This document shows positions 34,238 to 40,809 of a DNA stretch of 40,809 bases, one piece after another. Both the position numbers and the translations under genes were made by a program. Every line of letters starts with the position of its first letter. Within the stretch, counting starts at the first letter, position 1. A model generated the notes under the pieces. That model did not search any database and was not told the DNA's origin. It saw nothing but the letters and a program-made list of their open reading frames with translations. Source of the DNA: Betaproteobacteria bacterium (GTDB lineage: Bacteria; Pseudomonadota; Gammaproteobacteria; Burkholderiales; SG8-41); NCBI GenBank assembly GCA_947486575.1, contig CANKUB010000030.1, positions 1 to 40,809 on the forward strand, written 5' to 3'.

Positions 34238-36496
34238 ATGACATTGCAAATTAATCGCCGCGAATTTCTATCCGGTACGGGCGCGCTGGTGGTATCGGTG
34301 CTGTTGCCAGGTGCACGCAATGCGGCTGCGGCCACGCAAGCTTCGCGTCAAGACTTGAAACCCGATCAACTGTCGAGCTACATCAGCATCAATCAGGACG
34401 GCAGTGCAGTGGGCTGGGTGGGCAAAGTTGATATGAGTCAGGGCACCGAGATCGGCTGGGTCAAAATTATTGCCGATGAGCTTGATCTGCATACGGATCG
34501 CGTGACCATGGTGCAGGGCCATACCGAAGACACTGTTGATCAGGGCGGCGCGTCAGGCTCGACGGGCATCTGGCGCGCGGGCCTTGCGCTGCGCAATGCG
34601 GCAGCGGAGGCGCGACTGACGCTGGTGGAAATGGCGGCGGTGAAGCTCGGTGTACCGGCGGATCAACTGGCGGTAACTAACGGCGTGATTAGCGTGAAGG
34701 GAACGCCGGGCAAAAAAGTTTCGTATGGCGAGCTGATCGGCGGCAAGCACTTCAATGTGCAACTCGAATGGAACAAGAAATACGGCAACCTGCTGCTGGT
34801 TCAGGGCAGGGCCAAGCCCAAAACCGCCAGTGAATACAAAATCGTCGGCAGACCCGGCACGCGCCGCCGCGATATCGCGCCCAAACTGTATGGCACCGCT
34901 GAAAACATGGTGGATGTCAAAGTACCCGGCATGCTGCACGGGCGCATGATTCGTCCGGCTATTGCGGGTGCAGTGCCGGTGGCGATAGATGAGTCGTCGG
35001 TGAAAAACATTCCTGGCGTGAAAGTGGTGTGGCAGAAGGGATTCATCGGGCTGGTAGCGCCGAGAGAGTGGGACGCCGTACGTGCTTCACGGCAACTGAA
35101 AGTCACGTGGTCGGATGTGCAGCCGCCGTTTCCAGATCAAAAGGAAATCTACAACCACATCCGCAAAGCCAAGGTGATGAAGCGCGACAATGAGCAGAAT
35201 ACCGGTGACGTCGACGCTGCGTTTGCCAGTGCCGCGAAAATCGTTGAAGCCACTTACGAATGGCCGTTTCAATCCCATGCGTCGATGGCACCTGCGTGCG
35301 GTGTGGCCGATGTGCGCGCCGATCAGGTGATCGTGTGGACCGGCGGGCAAAAGCCGCATCACTGTCGTGACGGCGTTGCGTTGATGTTTGGTCTGCCGGA
35401 AGAAAAAGTCATCGTTCACGCAATGGTTGGCCCCGGATCTTATGGCCGCAACGATTCCGGTGATGCCACCATGGATGCGGCGGTGCTGTCGAAAGCCGTG
35501 GGCAAACCCGTGCGCGTACAGTATATGCGCCACGACGGCACGCAGTGGGATCCCAAGGCCCCGGCCTCGGTACACACCTCGCGCGCGGCCATCGACAAGG
35601 ACGGCAAGGTCACGGCGTGGCATTACGAGAGCAAAGGCTTTTCGCGGCAGGAATTTTTCCGCGACGAGGGCACGCCCGAGCGCACGCTGGCGGGGCAGTT
35701 GCTGGATTGGCCGCTGAAACCGGTGTGGCTGTTCGGCCCGCCGAGTGAGTCGTATAAATTTGCGTCACGCCGCCTGGCGTCCGAAACCATAGCGCCGTTG
35801 CTGGATCGTGCGTCGCCACTGCGCACCTCGCATTTTCGGGATCCGGTCGGGCCGCAAGTACACTTTGGGGTGGAAGTGTTCATGGATGAACTGGCGGTGG
35901 CCACCAACACCGATGCGGTGGAGTTCCGCATGCAGTATTTGAGCCACAAAAATGATCTGGCGGTGGTAAAAACGGTTGCTGAAAAAGCCAACTGGCAGCC
36001 GCACGTGGGCGCACGCAAGCAACGGCGCGGCGATGTGTATGTGGGGCAGGGCCTCGCCTATTCGGTACGCGGCGGCACGCGCGTGGCAGTGGTGGCCGAG
36101 GTGGAAGTGAATCGCACCACCGGCAAAGTCTGGACGCGGCGTTTTTATGTCGCGCACGACTGCGGGCAGGTGATCGCGCCCGATCTGCTGCGGCAAACGC
36201 TGGAAGCGCAAATCGTGCAAACAGCGAGCCGCGCGCTGATGGAGGAAGTGAAGTTCGATAACAAGAATGTCACCAGCGTCGATTGGAATACCTACCCCAT
36301 CTTCGATATCAAGGACGTGCCGGAAACCATCGATATCACGTTGCTTGATCACCCGGAGCAGCCGCCGTATGGGGGCGGCGAAGCCACGGTCAGACCGCTG
36401 TCGGCAGCCATCGCCAACGCAATTTTTGATGCGACGGGTGTGCGCATGCGGCAATTGCCGTTTACGGCGGAGAAGGTCAAGGCAGGGTTGGTGTAG
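34238..36496 (+). CDS. Molybdopterin-binding subunit of a periplasmic molybdenum hydroxylase (IorB-like)
   Basis: 752 residues. The N-terminus has a twin-arginine signal, NRREFLSG with Arg7-Arg8, and a hydrophobic stretch ending near GARNAAAA. The protein belongs to the isoquinoline 1-oxidoreductase beta/aldehyde dehydrogenase group of the xanthine oxidase family. GPGSYGRNDSGDATMDAAVLS is a molybdopterin-contact block and Glu715 in YGGGEATVRPLSAAI is the candidate catalytic Glu. Such enzymes hydroxylate N-heterocycles or oxidise aldehydes with water oxygen. AAGGAG precedes the ATG. No FAD subunit, cytochrome or XdhC-like maturation gene is present in the window. Confidence 0.93.
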   Translation: MTLQINRREFLSGTGALVVSVLLPGARNAAAATQASRQDLKPDQLSSYISINQDGSAVGWVGKVDMSQGTEIGWVKIIADELDLHTDRVTMVQGHTEDTVDQGGASGSTGIWRAGLALRNAAAEARLTLVEMAAVKLGVPADQLAVTNGVISVKGTPGKKVSYGELIGGKHFNVQLEWNKKYGNLLLVQGRAKPKTASEYKIVGRPGTRRRDIAPKLYGTAENMVDVKVPGMLHGRMIRPAIAGAVPVAIDESSVKNIPGVKVVWQKGFIGLVAPREWDAVRASRQLKVTWSDVQPPFPDQKEIYNHIRKAKVMKRDNEQNTGDVDAAFASAAKIVEATYEWPFQSHASMAPACGVADVRADQVIVWTGGQKPHHCRDGVALMFGLPEEKVIVHAMVGPGSYGRNDSGDATMDAAVLSKAVGKPVRVQYMRHDGTQWDPKAPASVHTSRAAIDKDGKVTAWHYESKGFSRQEFFRDEGTPERTLAGQLLDWPLKPVWLFGPPSESYKFASRRLASETIAPLLDRASPLRTSHFRDPVGPQVHFGVEVFMDELAVATNTDAVEFRMQYLSHKNDLAVVKTVAEKANWQPHVGARKQRRGDVYVGQGLAYSVRGGTRVAVVAEVEVNRTTGKVWTRRFYVAHDCGQVIAPDLLRQTLEAQIVQTASRALMEEVKFDNKNVTSVDWNTYPIFDIKDVPETIDITLLDHPEQPPYGGGEATVRPLSAAIANAIFDATGVRMRQLPFTAEKVKAGLV

Positions 36497-37034
36497 TTTG
36501 GTATGCTGATATAAGTATTTGTTTTTGTTGAATTATTTTTACGCGTAAAAGTCGGTTATCAATGACAGGTAACACACTACTCATCGCGCGCCAGCGGCGG
36601 CGGGTGTGCAGCACCTGTTACTCGATTTGACGGACGCTGCCGCATGCGCGCAGAACGCGCATTCGCTTCGCGACGATCTTCAAAAGGCTGATCAGGTTGC
36701 CGGTTGGCGCATCCACCAGCAAATGGATAGCCGCTGTTAGTACATTTACTGGGCGACAGGCTGGTATCGTTAAAGGTTGTCCGACCCGAAGCCGTCACTG
36801 CTCCTGTTCCGAAGCGGTCACCCATTAGCCGGCCGGAGTCAAGAACAAGATCAAACCGTCGCAAATAGATTGCGACAATATAAAGCAGCAACATACGCGA
36901 CCTTCCTTGCTGCAGATTCAAACCGCGTCCGTTTTCTCACTCTGCCGGCTGCGAATTGAATCGGGCCAGTCACCGATCCGGATCTAGCGTGTTGCGATAT
37001 CGAAAAACGCCGGGCCTTCAGAAGAGACGGTCTC
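36497..37034. other. Gene-poor spacer after the molybdenum hydroxylase operon
   Basis: 538 bases without a convincing gene. TTTTACGCGTAAAA (36537-36550) is a perfect 14-bp palindrome about 40 bases after the operon. One minus-strand frame (36577-36894) is a weak gene candidate, listed separately. Confidence 0.4.
36577..36894 (-). CDS. Doubtful small hypothetical protein
   Basis: 105 residues, no recognised family. It starts with a short hydrophobic segment, MLLLYIVAIYL, and AGGAAGG lies six bases before the ATG, the main argument for it. The rest is polar and compositionally dull (ANRQPDQPFEDRREANARSA), and the third codon positions do not show the strong GC bias of neighbouring genes. It may be chance open frame. 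Confidence 0.25.
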   Translation of the reverse strand: MLLLYIVAIYLRRFDLVLDSGRLMGDRFGTGAVTASGRTTFNDTSLSPSKCTNSGYPFAGGCANRQPDQPFEDRREANARSARMRQRPSNRVTGAAHPPPLARDE

Positions 37035-37036
37035 TT
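37022..37036. repeat. Perfect inverted repeat at the end of the small exported-protein operon
   Basis: AAGAGAC (37022-37028) and GTCTCTT (37030-37036) are perfect complements with one base between, overlapping the last bases of the small gene. On the minus strand a GC-rich stretch and a TTTTT run follow about 15 bases later, so it may help end transcription. Confidence 0.35.
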
Positions 37037-37283
37037 ACTGTTTCTGCGCTACGACGCGACCCTCAGGATTTAAATATACCCGATAGCTGTTCCCGTCTTT
37101 ACAGACGGCCATATGTTCCTTGGTCTTCGTCTCTGTTGCGCTGACGACTTCGCCGCAAGGCAGCGCCAGAAGTGCGATCACGGAAGTCAAATCTTTCAGT
37201 TGCGATACTTCTGCCGCATATGATTGAGCGGCGAACGCAGTCGCCGCGGCAAAAAGGAAACATGCTGGAACACGTTTTCTCAC
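37035..37283 (-). CDS. Small exported hypothetical protein with two cysteines
   Basis: 82 residues. MRKRVPACFLFAAATAFAAQSYA is a signal peptide, leaving about 59 mature residues: AEVSQLKDLTSVIALLALPCGEVV, then AVCKDGNSYRVYLNPEGRVVAQKQ. The two mature cysteines could form a disulfide in the periplasm. GTG 37283 has AGGAG seven bases upstream, which decides the start. The gene lies 22 bases after another exported protein gene and is probably co-transcribed. I know no function for this type. Confidence 0.7.
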   Translation of the reverse strand: MRKRVPACFLFAAATAFAAQSYAAEVSQLKDLTSVIALLALPCGEVVSATETKTKEHMAVCKDGNSYRVYLNPEGRVVAQKQ

Positions 37284-37305
37284 CTTGAGTCTCCTGAACG
37301 GACGT

Positions 37306-37761
37306 TTAGATAGTTGCAAACTTCGCCGGATTCGCAAGGAAAGCCCAGATATCTTCGCGCGACGCCACGATCGTAGTCGCCAACTGCGGGTCCGCATCCC
37401 GCAATAGAGCGAGCACTTTGAGCAGCAGCAGATCGTAAGGCGGCCGCAAATCGGCGAGGGTCGCCGGCTTGAGCCGGCCTTGATAGTAATCGCGGAACTG
37501 ATTCACAAGATCATCGACCTGATTTTTGAGCTCGAGTTTCGTAAATAGTCCGATTGCCTTTGTTTCTTTGAGCCGCGTCTCGAGCAACTTCAAGTCTATT
37601 GGTGGTTGCGTCCTCTGTTTCGCCGCGGGCTGCTCAGCCGCGTCCTGCCGATTCGTGACGGCGTCGGGCGGATCCAGCGATGCAGCCATCGAAGTTGCCA
37701 TGAATTGGGACAACAACATCGAGAACACGAGCACGCTGACCAATGAAAGGCTGTTTCTCAT
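37306..37761 (-). CDS. Exported hypothetical protein
   Basis: 151 residues. MRNSLSLVSVLVFSMLLSQFMATSMAAS is a signal peptide. A short Pro/Gln/Ala-rich linker follows, then a helical, charged domain: DLKLLETRLKETKAIGLFTKLEL, KNQVDDLVNQFRDYYQG, LRPPYDLLLLKVLALLRDADPQLA and REDIWAFLANPAKF. The regular helix pattern and signal peptide support a real gene. No cysteine, catalytic motif or known domain is visible. With the next gene it forms a two-gene exported module in an otherwise gene-poor stretch. Confidence 0.7.
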   Translation of the reverse strand: MRNSLSLVSVLVFSMLLSQFMATSMAASLDPPDAVTNRQDAAEQPAAKQRTQPPIDLKLLETRLKETKAIGLFTKLELKNQVDDLVNQFRDYYQGRLKPATLADLRPPYDLLLLKVLALLRDADPQLATTIVASREDIWAFLANPAKFATI

Positions 37762-38420
37762 GAGGAAACTGACGATAGACGTCTTAGAAGTGTTGACCCC
37801 GAAACGATACCGCAGGGCGGCTTTGCCCTCTGTGCGGCGACGTACAGAGTAAACCGTGAGAGAAGGTTAAAGAGTGGCTGCGCGACAGAAAAAGGAGTCA
37901 GGTACCGTTGTCCATCACCAGCAAGACTCTATACGAAAAGAACTCTTTGCCGTAGTTGCGTGGAGCCTTTTGGGATAAGCACGAACAAGACTGTGGGCGC
38001 ACCGACGAACGATGGCTCTTGACTACCTTACTTTTAGCCCCAGGCAATTGCCGAGTATCAATTAATCGTCAAATTCAAAACGTAACCGTGAGCGTCCGGA
38101 ATTGGCCTATTGTGTTAAAAAACTCGGTTTTGCATAGACGCCAATTTCTAGCGTGGACGCATTGCAGCCGGTTATTGCCCCGAAGAATAATTCGAGGATT
38201 GAACAGGTGAGCCATGGATGCACGCAGGAGTAAATTACGATCCCTCCCGCATCCAGAAAGCCACAATGTCGCTATGGGCCTGGAATTTTTTAGTTGGTGT
38301 CAAAAATGGACTTTTTCAACAGAATAGACCGGAAGTTGTCGCTCACCCGCCGCTTGATGAGATCTCCAGTATCGCAGGTCAGCCCTCAAAATTCCCTCTC
38401 CGATAAATCGCGTTTAGGGA
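37762..38420. other. Gene-poor spacer of mixed composition
   Basis: About 660 bases with only short, uncharacteristic open frames. Base use is less GC-rich than in the flanking receptor genes and stop codons are frequent in all frames. A segment GGAGTCAGGTACC near 37894 resembles motifs often found beside REP-associated transposase remnants, but no transposase fragment can be shown. It may hold decayed coding sequence. Confidence 0.4.
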
Positions 38421-39392
38421 TTAGTTAGGCTTGATCCCCGCGTTGCGGATAACACCAGCCCAGCGCTGAATTTCACTTTGCAGTAATAGCGAAAATGCTT
38501 CCGGGCGGCTGCCGATCAGTTCGGCGTCTTGCGCGGTGAAACGCTCCTGCACGGCAGGCACGGCAAGCAATTTCGTGATTTCGCTGTGCAGTTTGTTTAC
38601 CAAAGTCTTTGGTACACCCGCTGGAGCGAGCAACCCGGCCCAGGAATAAATCACCATGCCGGAAACGCCTGCTTCGCTCATCGACGGCACCTCGGGCAAT
38701 GCGGGCGAACGCTTGCCGTCGGTGGTGACCGCCAGCGCGCGCAGCTTGCCGCTTTTGATCAACGCGATCACGTTGGCCTGATATTGCGTGATGTTCATGT
38801 GTATCTGGCCGCCGAGCAACGCGGCCATGTTGTCGCCGCCGCCTTTGTAGGGGATGTGCGTGAGTTCAACCCTGGCGGCGGTTTTAAACAGCTCGCCGTA
38901 GAGATGCAGCGCGCTGCCCGCGCCGCCGGAGCCGAAATTAAATTTGCCGGGATTCGCGCGCGCGGCGGCGATGAATTCTTTCAGTGTATTGACGTTGGTG
39001 GAGGGGTGAACCACTAGCACATTAGGCGCACGCAAAATTTCCGACACTGGTGTGAAACTTTTCACAGGGTCGTAGGGCAGCGATTTGAACAAGCCCGGCA
39101 AACTGGCAAACGCGGAATTGGTCACCAGCAGCGTATGCCCATCCGGCGCGGATTTGGCAACGATGTCGTAGGCAATCATGCCGCTGGCACCGGTGCGGTT
39201 ATCCACTACAAAGGATTTGCCAAGCTGCTCGGCGAATTGTTGTGCCACGGTGCGCGCCACCGTATCCGAGCCGCCGCCGGGCGCGAAGGGCGCAACCACG
39301 CGCACGGTTTTTACAGGGTAGGTGTCGGCGGCGATGACCGGCGCGGCGGCACAAAAGGTAGCGCAGGCCAACAGAATCCAATGTTCATGCAT
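38421..39392 (-). CDS. Bug-type (TctC family) periplasmic solute receptor
   Basis: 323 residues. The signal peptide ends near AAPVIA-ADTYP. Family blocks: VVAPFAPGGGSDTVAR (first ligand loop), VVDNRTGASG, THIPYKGGGDNMAALLGGQ and PEVPSMSEAGVSG. GDNMAALLGG departs from the usual APALxDLxGG helix start. It follows the next receptor gene by nine bases, the second member of the fourth tandem pair. No enzyme gene is adjacent. Confidence 0.92.
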   Translation of the reverse strand: MHEHWILLACATFCAAAPVIAADTYPVKTVRVVAPFAPGGGSDTVARTVAQQFAEQLGKSFVVDNRTGASGMIAYDIVAKSAPDGHTLLVTNSAFASLPGLFKSLPYDPVKSFTPVSEILRAPNVLVVHPSTNVNTLKEFIAAARANPGKFNFGSGGAGSALHLYGELFKTAARVELTHIPYKGGGDNMAALLGGQIHMNITQYQANVIALIKSGKLRALAVTTDGKRSPALPEVPSMSEAGVSGMVIYSWAGLLAPAGVPKTLVNKLHSEITKLLAVPAVQERFTAQDAELIGSRPEAFSLLLQSEIQRWAGVIRNAGIKPN

Positions 39393-39401
39393 GGCGGGGT
39401 T

Positions 39402-40355
39402 TCAATCGAGTTGCACGCCGGTGTCGTTGGCGACCTTGCGCCACTTCACAATTTCGGCGCGTATGTAAGTGCTGAATTCTGCGGCGCTTGATCCCGCGCG
39501 TTCGATGCCTTCGCGTGCGAGCGTTTCCTGCACATCGGGTTCGCGCAGCAGGTTCACCATGCCGCTGTTGAGTTTGCCGATAATCACAGCGGGCGTGCCT
39601 GCAGGTGCCAGCACGCCCCACCAGTTGATCACTTCGTAGCCTGGCAGCGTCTCGGCTATCGCAGGCACTTGCGGCATGGCCACCGCGCGCTTGGCCGTGC
39701 TGACCCCCAATGCGCGCAGCTTGCCAGACTCGACATGCGGTTTGACAAAGGCGAGTGTGGTCATCATCACCTGCACGTGGCCACCGAGCAGATCAATCAC
39801 GCCCGGCGCAGCCCCCTTGTAGGGCACATGAGACATCACCGCCCCCACGCTGCGAAAAACCTCCATGCCGAGATGGGTAGGACTGCCGTTGCCAGCCGAG
39901 GCGAAGGTAATCTGACCGGGCCGCATTTTTGCCAGCGCGATCAGGTCTTTCACCGATTGCACCGGCAGCGAGGGATGCGCCACCAGCATCAGCGGCGATG
40001 TGGCAAACAGCGTCACCGGCGCAAAATCTTTGAGGCTGTCGTAAGGCAATTTTTTTGCGCTGGCGGCGTTAATGATGAACGAGGGTGTGACCATCACCAG
40101 AGTGTAGCCATCAGGCGGCGCTTTGGCTGCCGCCGCGACACCAATGATGGTGCCGCCGCCGGGACGGTTTTCCACCACCATGTTTTGTCCCCACGCCTCC
40201 TGCAATTTGCGCGCGATGACGCGGCTCAACATATCCGTGCCCGCGCCTGGCGAAAACGGCACGATCATGCGCAGCGGTTTTTCAGGAAAAGATTGCGCGA
40301 CCGCAGTGCCTGTCACAAGCGACGCAATTAACACGGCAGCAAATCGGGCAGACAT
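39402..40355 (-). CDS. Bug-type (TctC family) periplasmic solute receptor
   Basis: 317 residues. The signal peptide ends near TGTAVAQ-SFP. Family blocks: MIVPFSPGAGTDMLSR (first ligand loop with GAG instead of GGx), VVENRPGGGT (ENR instead of DNR), SHVPYKGAAPGVIDLLGG and PQVPAIAETLPGYE. ATG 40355 directly precedes the basic n-region; the frame is open further upstream without a ribosome binding site. It heads a two-receptor operon whose promoter should lie in the AT-rich region to the right. Confidence 0.92.
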   Translation of the reverse strand: MSARFAAVLIASLVTGTAVAQSFPEKPLRMIVPFSPGAGTDMLSRVIARKLQEAWGQNMVVENRPGGGTIIGVAAAAKAPPDGYTLVMVTPSFIINAASAKKLPYDSLKDFAPVTLFATSPLMLVAHPSLPVQSVKDLIALAKMRPGQITFASAGNGSPTHLGMEVFRSVGAVMSHVPYKGAAPGVIDLLGGHVQVMMTTLAFVKPHVESGKLRALGVSTAKRAVAMPQVPAIAETLPGYEVINWWGVLAPAGTPAVIIGKLNSGMVNLLREPDVQETLAREGIERAGSSAAEFSTYIRAEIVKWRKVANDTGVQLD

Positions 40356-40581
40356 GGTTATCGGTGAGTAGGCGGACAAGTGTCGCGGGCTTTTCCAGCA
40401 TTGATTTCGCGCATTATACGGATGCGCTGTGGTATCGCGCGCGGTCAATTTCATGGGTAGTGATATTGTAAATAAATCAATAAAAACAAGTGGCTATGAA
40501 TGTTCGTCAATTTTTCTGCCAGTGTTCTTACAATACAGTAAATCCGCTTCAACCAAACTGTGCATTTGTGAATTGACACAG

Positions 40582-40599
40582 TTGATCAAGCTTGATCAA
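40582..40599. promoter_or_regulatory. Perfect 18-bp palindrome, candidate operator
   Basis: TTGATCAAGCTTGATCAA is its own reverse complement over 18 bases, and each half contains the palindrome TTGATCAA. A dimeric regulator such as a GntR or LysR-type protein could bind. It lies about 230 bases upstream of the receptor operon and 210 bases from the right edge, so which side it controls is open. Confidence 0.45.
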
Positions 40600-40779
40600 A
40601 TCCACCTGATCTTTGACTTGTATTTAGTGGTGGACCGGAAACCCCGTTTTTTGAGAAAAGTATTCCGCTTGAATATAAGCGCGACCTCTGAATTTCGTGT
40701 TTTTAGCTTCAGCAGCAGCAGTTTCTACGTTTCCTGTGCTGACAGCCCGCGTTTCGTCAATTTTTGGACGAGCGAATTC

Positions 40780-40800
40780 TCATGATTTCCACAATCATGA
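40780..40800. promoter_or_regulatory. Perfect inverted repeat with 8-bp arms near the right edge
   Basis: TCATGATT (40780-40787) and AATCATGA (40793-40800) pair perfectly around TCCAC. It could be an operator or a small hairpin in the leader of a gene just beyond the window. Confidence 0.4.
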
Positions 40801-40809
40801 CAAATAAAG

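Larger units (their letters stand above)
40356..40809. other. AT-rich non-coding region with palindromes
   Basis: 454 bases, markedly AT-rich against the rest. An open frame at 40429-40785 has no coding character. The region holds two strong palindromes (listed) and the 13-mer TTCGTCAATTTTT twice, at about 40503 and 40754. It probably contains the promoter of the leftward receptor operon and upstream control of a gene beyond the right edge. Confidence 0.55.

Noticed and set aside
37890..37910. GGAGTCAGGTACC motif as a transposon remnant
   Set aside because: It resembles motifs beside REP-associated transposases, but no transposase fragment, terminal repeat or target duplication is visible.
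40429..40785. 118-codon open frame in the AT-rich right end
   Set aside because: Composition is Ser/Phe-rich from AT-rich DNA, no ribosome binding site, and palindromes lie inside it.
1..40809. CRISPR arrays, tRNA or rRNA genes, integrase or attachment sites
   Set aside because: I looked for regularly spaced repeats, tRNA T-loop or anticodon patterns and recombinase motifs and saw none; a dedicated search could still find a diverged tRNA fragment.

Overview
The window reads as chromosomal DNA of a GC-rich beta-proteobacterium, most likely Burkholderiales. This is inferred, not computed. The strongest clue is nine Bug-type (TctC-family) periplasmic solute receptors, an expansion typical of Bordetella, Cupriavidus and Achromobacter relatives. 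An MdtABC-type RND pump, a proteobacterial glutaminyl-tRNA synthetase and many TTG starts agree with this. No tRNA, rRNA, CRISPR array, intact insertion sequence or phage gene was seen.

Layout. (1) 1-3012, plus strand: a tightly coupled cassette of a PaaK-like adenylate-forming ligase (cut by the left edge) and two different radical SAM enzymes. It is the best candidate here for an undescribed biosynthetic system. (2) 3094-12301: a complete tripartite RND efflux operon (adaptor with a long charged tail, two inner-membrane pumps, outer-membrane lipoprotein). (3) 12338-13061, minus strand: a FitAB/VapBC-type toxin-antitoxin pair with a readable promoter and palindromic operator, closed by a terminator facing the RND operon. 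(4) 13168-20810: a ketopantoate-reductase-like gene, then a plus-strand catabolic row of HpcH/HpaI aldolase, two Bug receptors, a TauD/TfdA-type dioxygenase, a third Bug receptor, an exported MetX-like alpha/beta-hydrolase and a DUF423 membrane protein. (5) 20829-27192, minus strand: peptidase E, glnS, a nucleotidyltransferase with a small partner, queE, a broken queD, an FMN-dependent alpha-hydroxy-acid dehydrogenase and an SRAP (YedK) gene with a shifted 3' end. (6) 27202-33589, minus strand: two tandem Bug pairs around an enolase-superfamily dehydratase, a DUF2283 protein and a metallo-beta-lactamase-fold lactonase. (7) 33764-36496: a two-subunit molybdenum hydroxylase of the isoquinoline 1-oxidoreductase type, the large subunit with a Tat signal. 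(8) 36497-38420: a gene-poor stretch holding two small exported proteins. (9) 38421-40355: a fourth tandem Bug pair, then an AT-rich non-coding end with two strong palindromes.

Function. Most of the window serves uptake and oxidation of small organic acids: Bug receptors beside aldolase, dioxygenase, dehydratase, lactonase, hydroxy-acid dehydrogenase and molybdenum hydroxylase. No TctA/TctB membrane subunits are present, so the receptors must work with permeases encoded elsewhere or have another role. Two genes show damage: queD has an in-frame TAA and lacks the usual catalytic Cys, and the SRAP gene loses its conserved C-terminal segment through a one-base shift.
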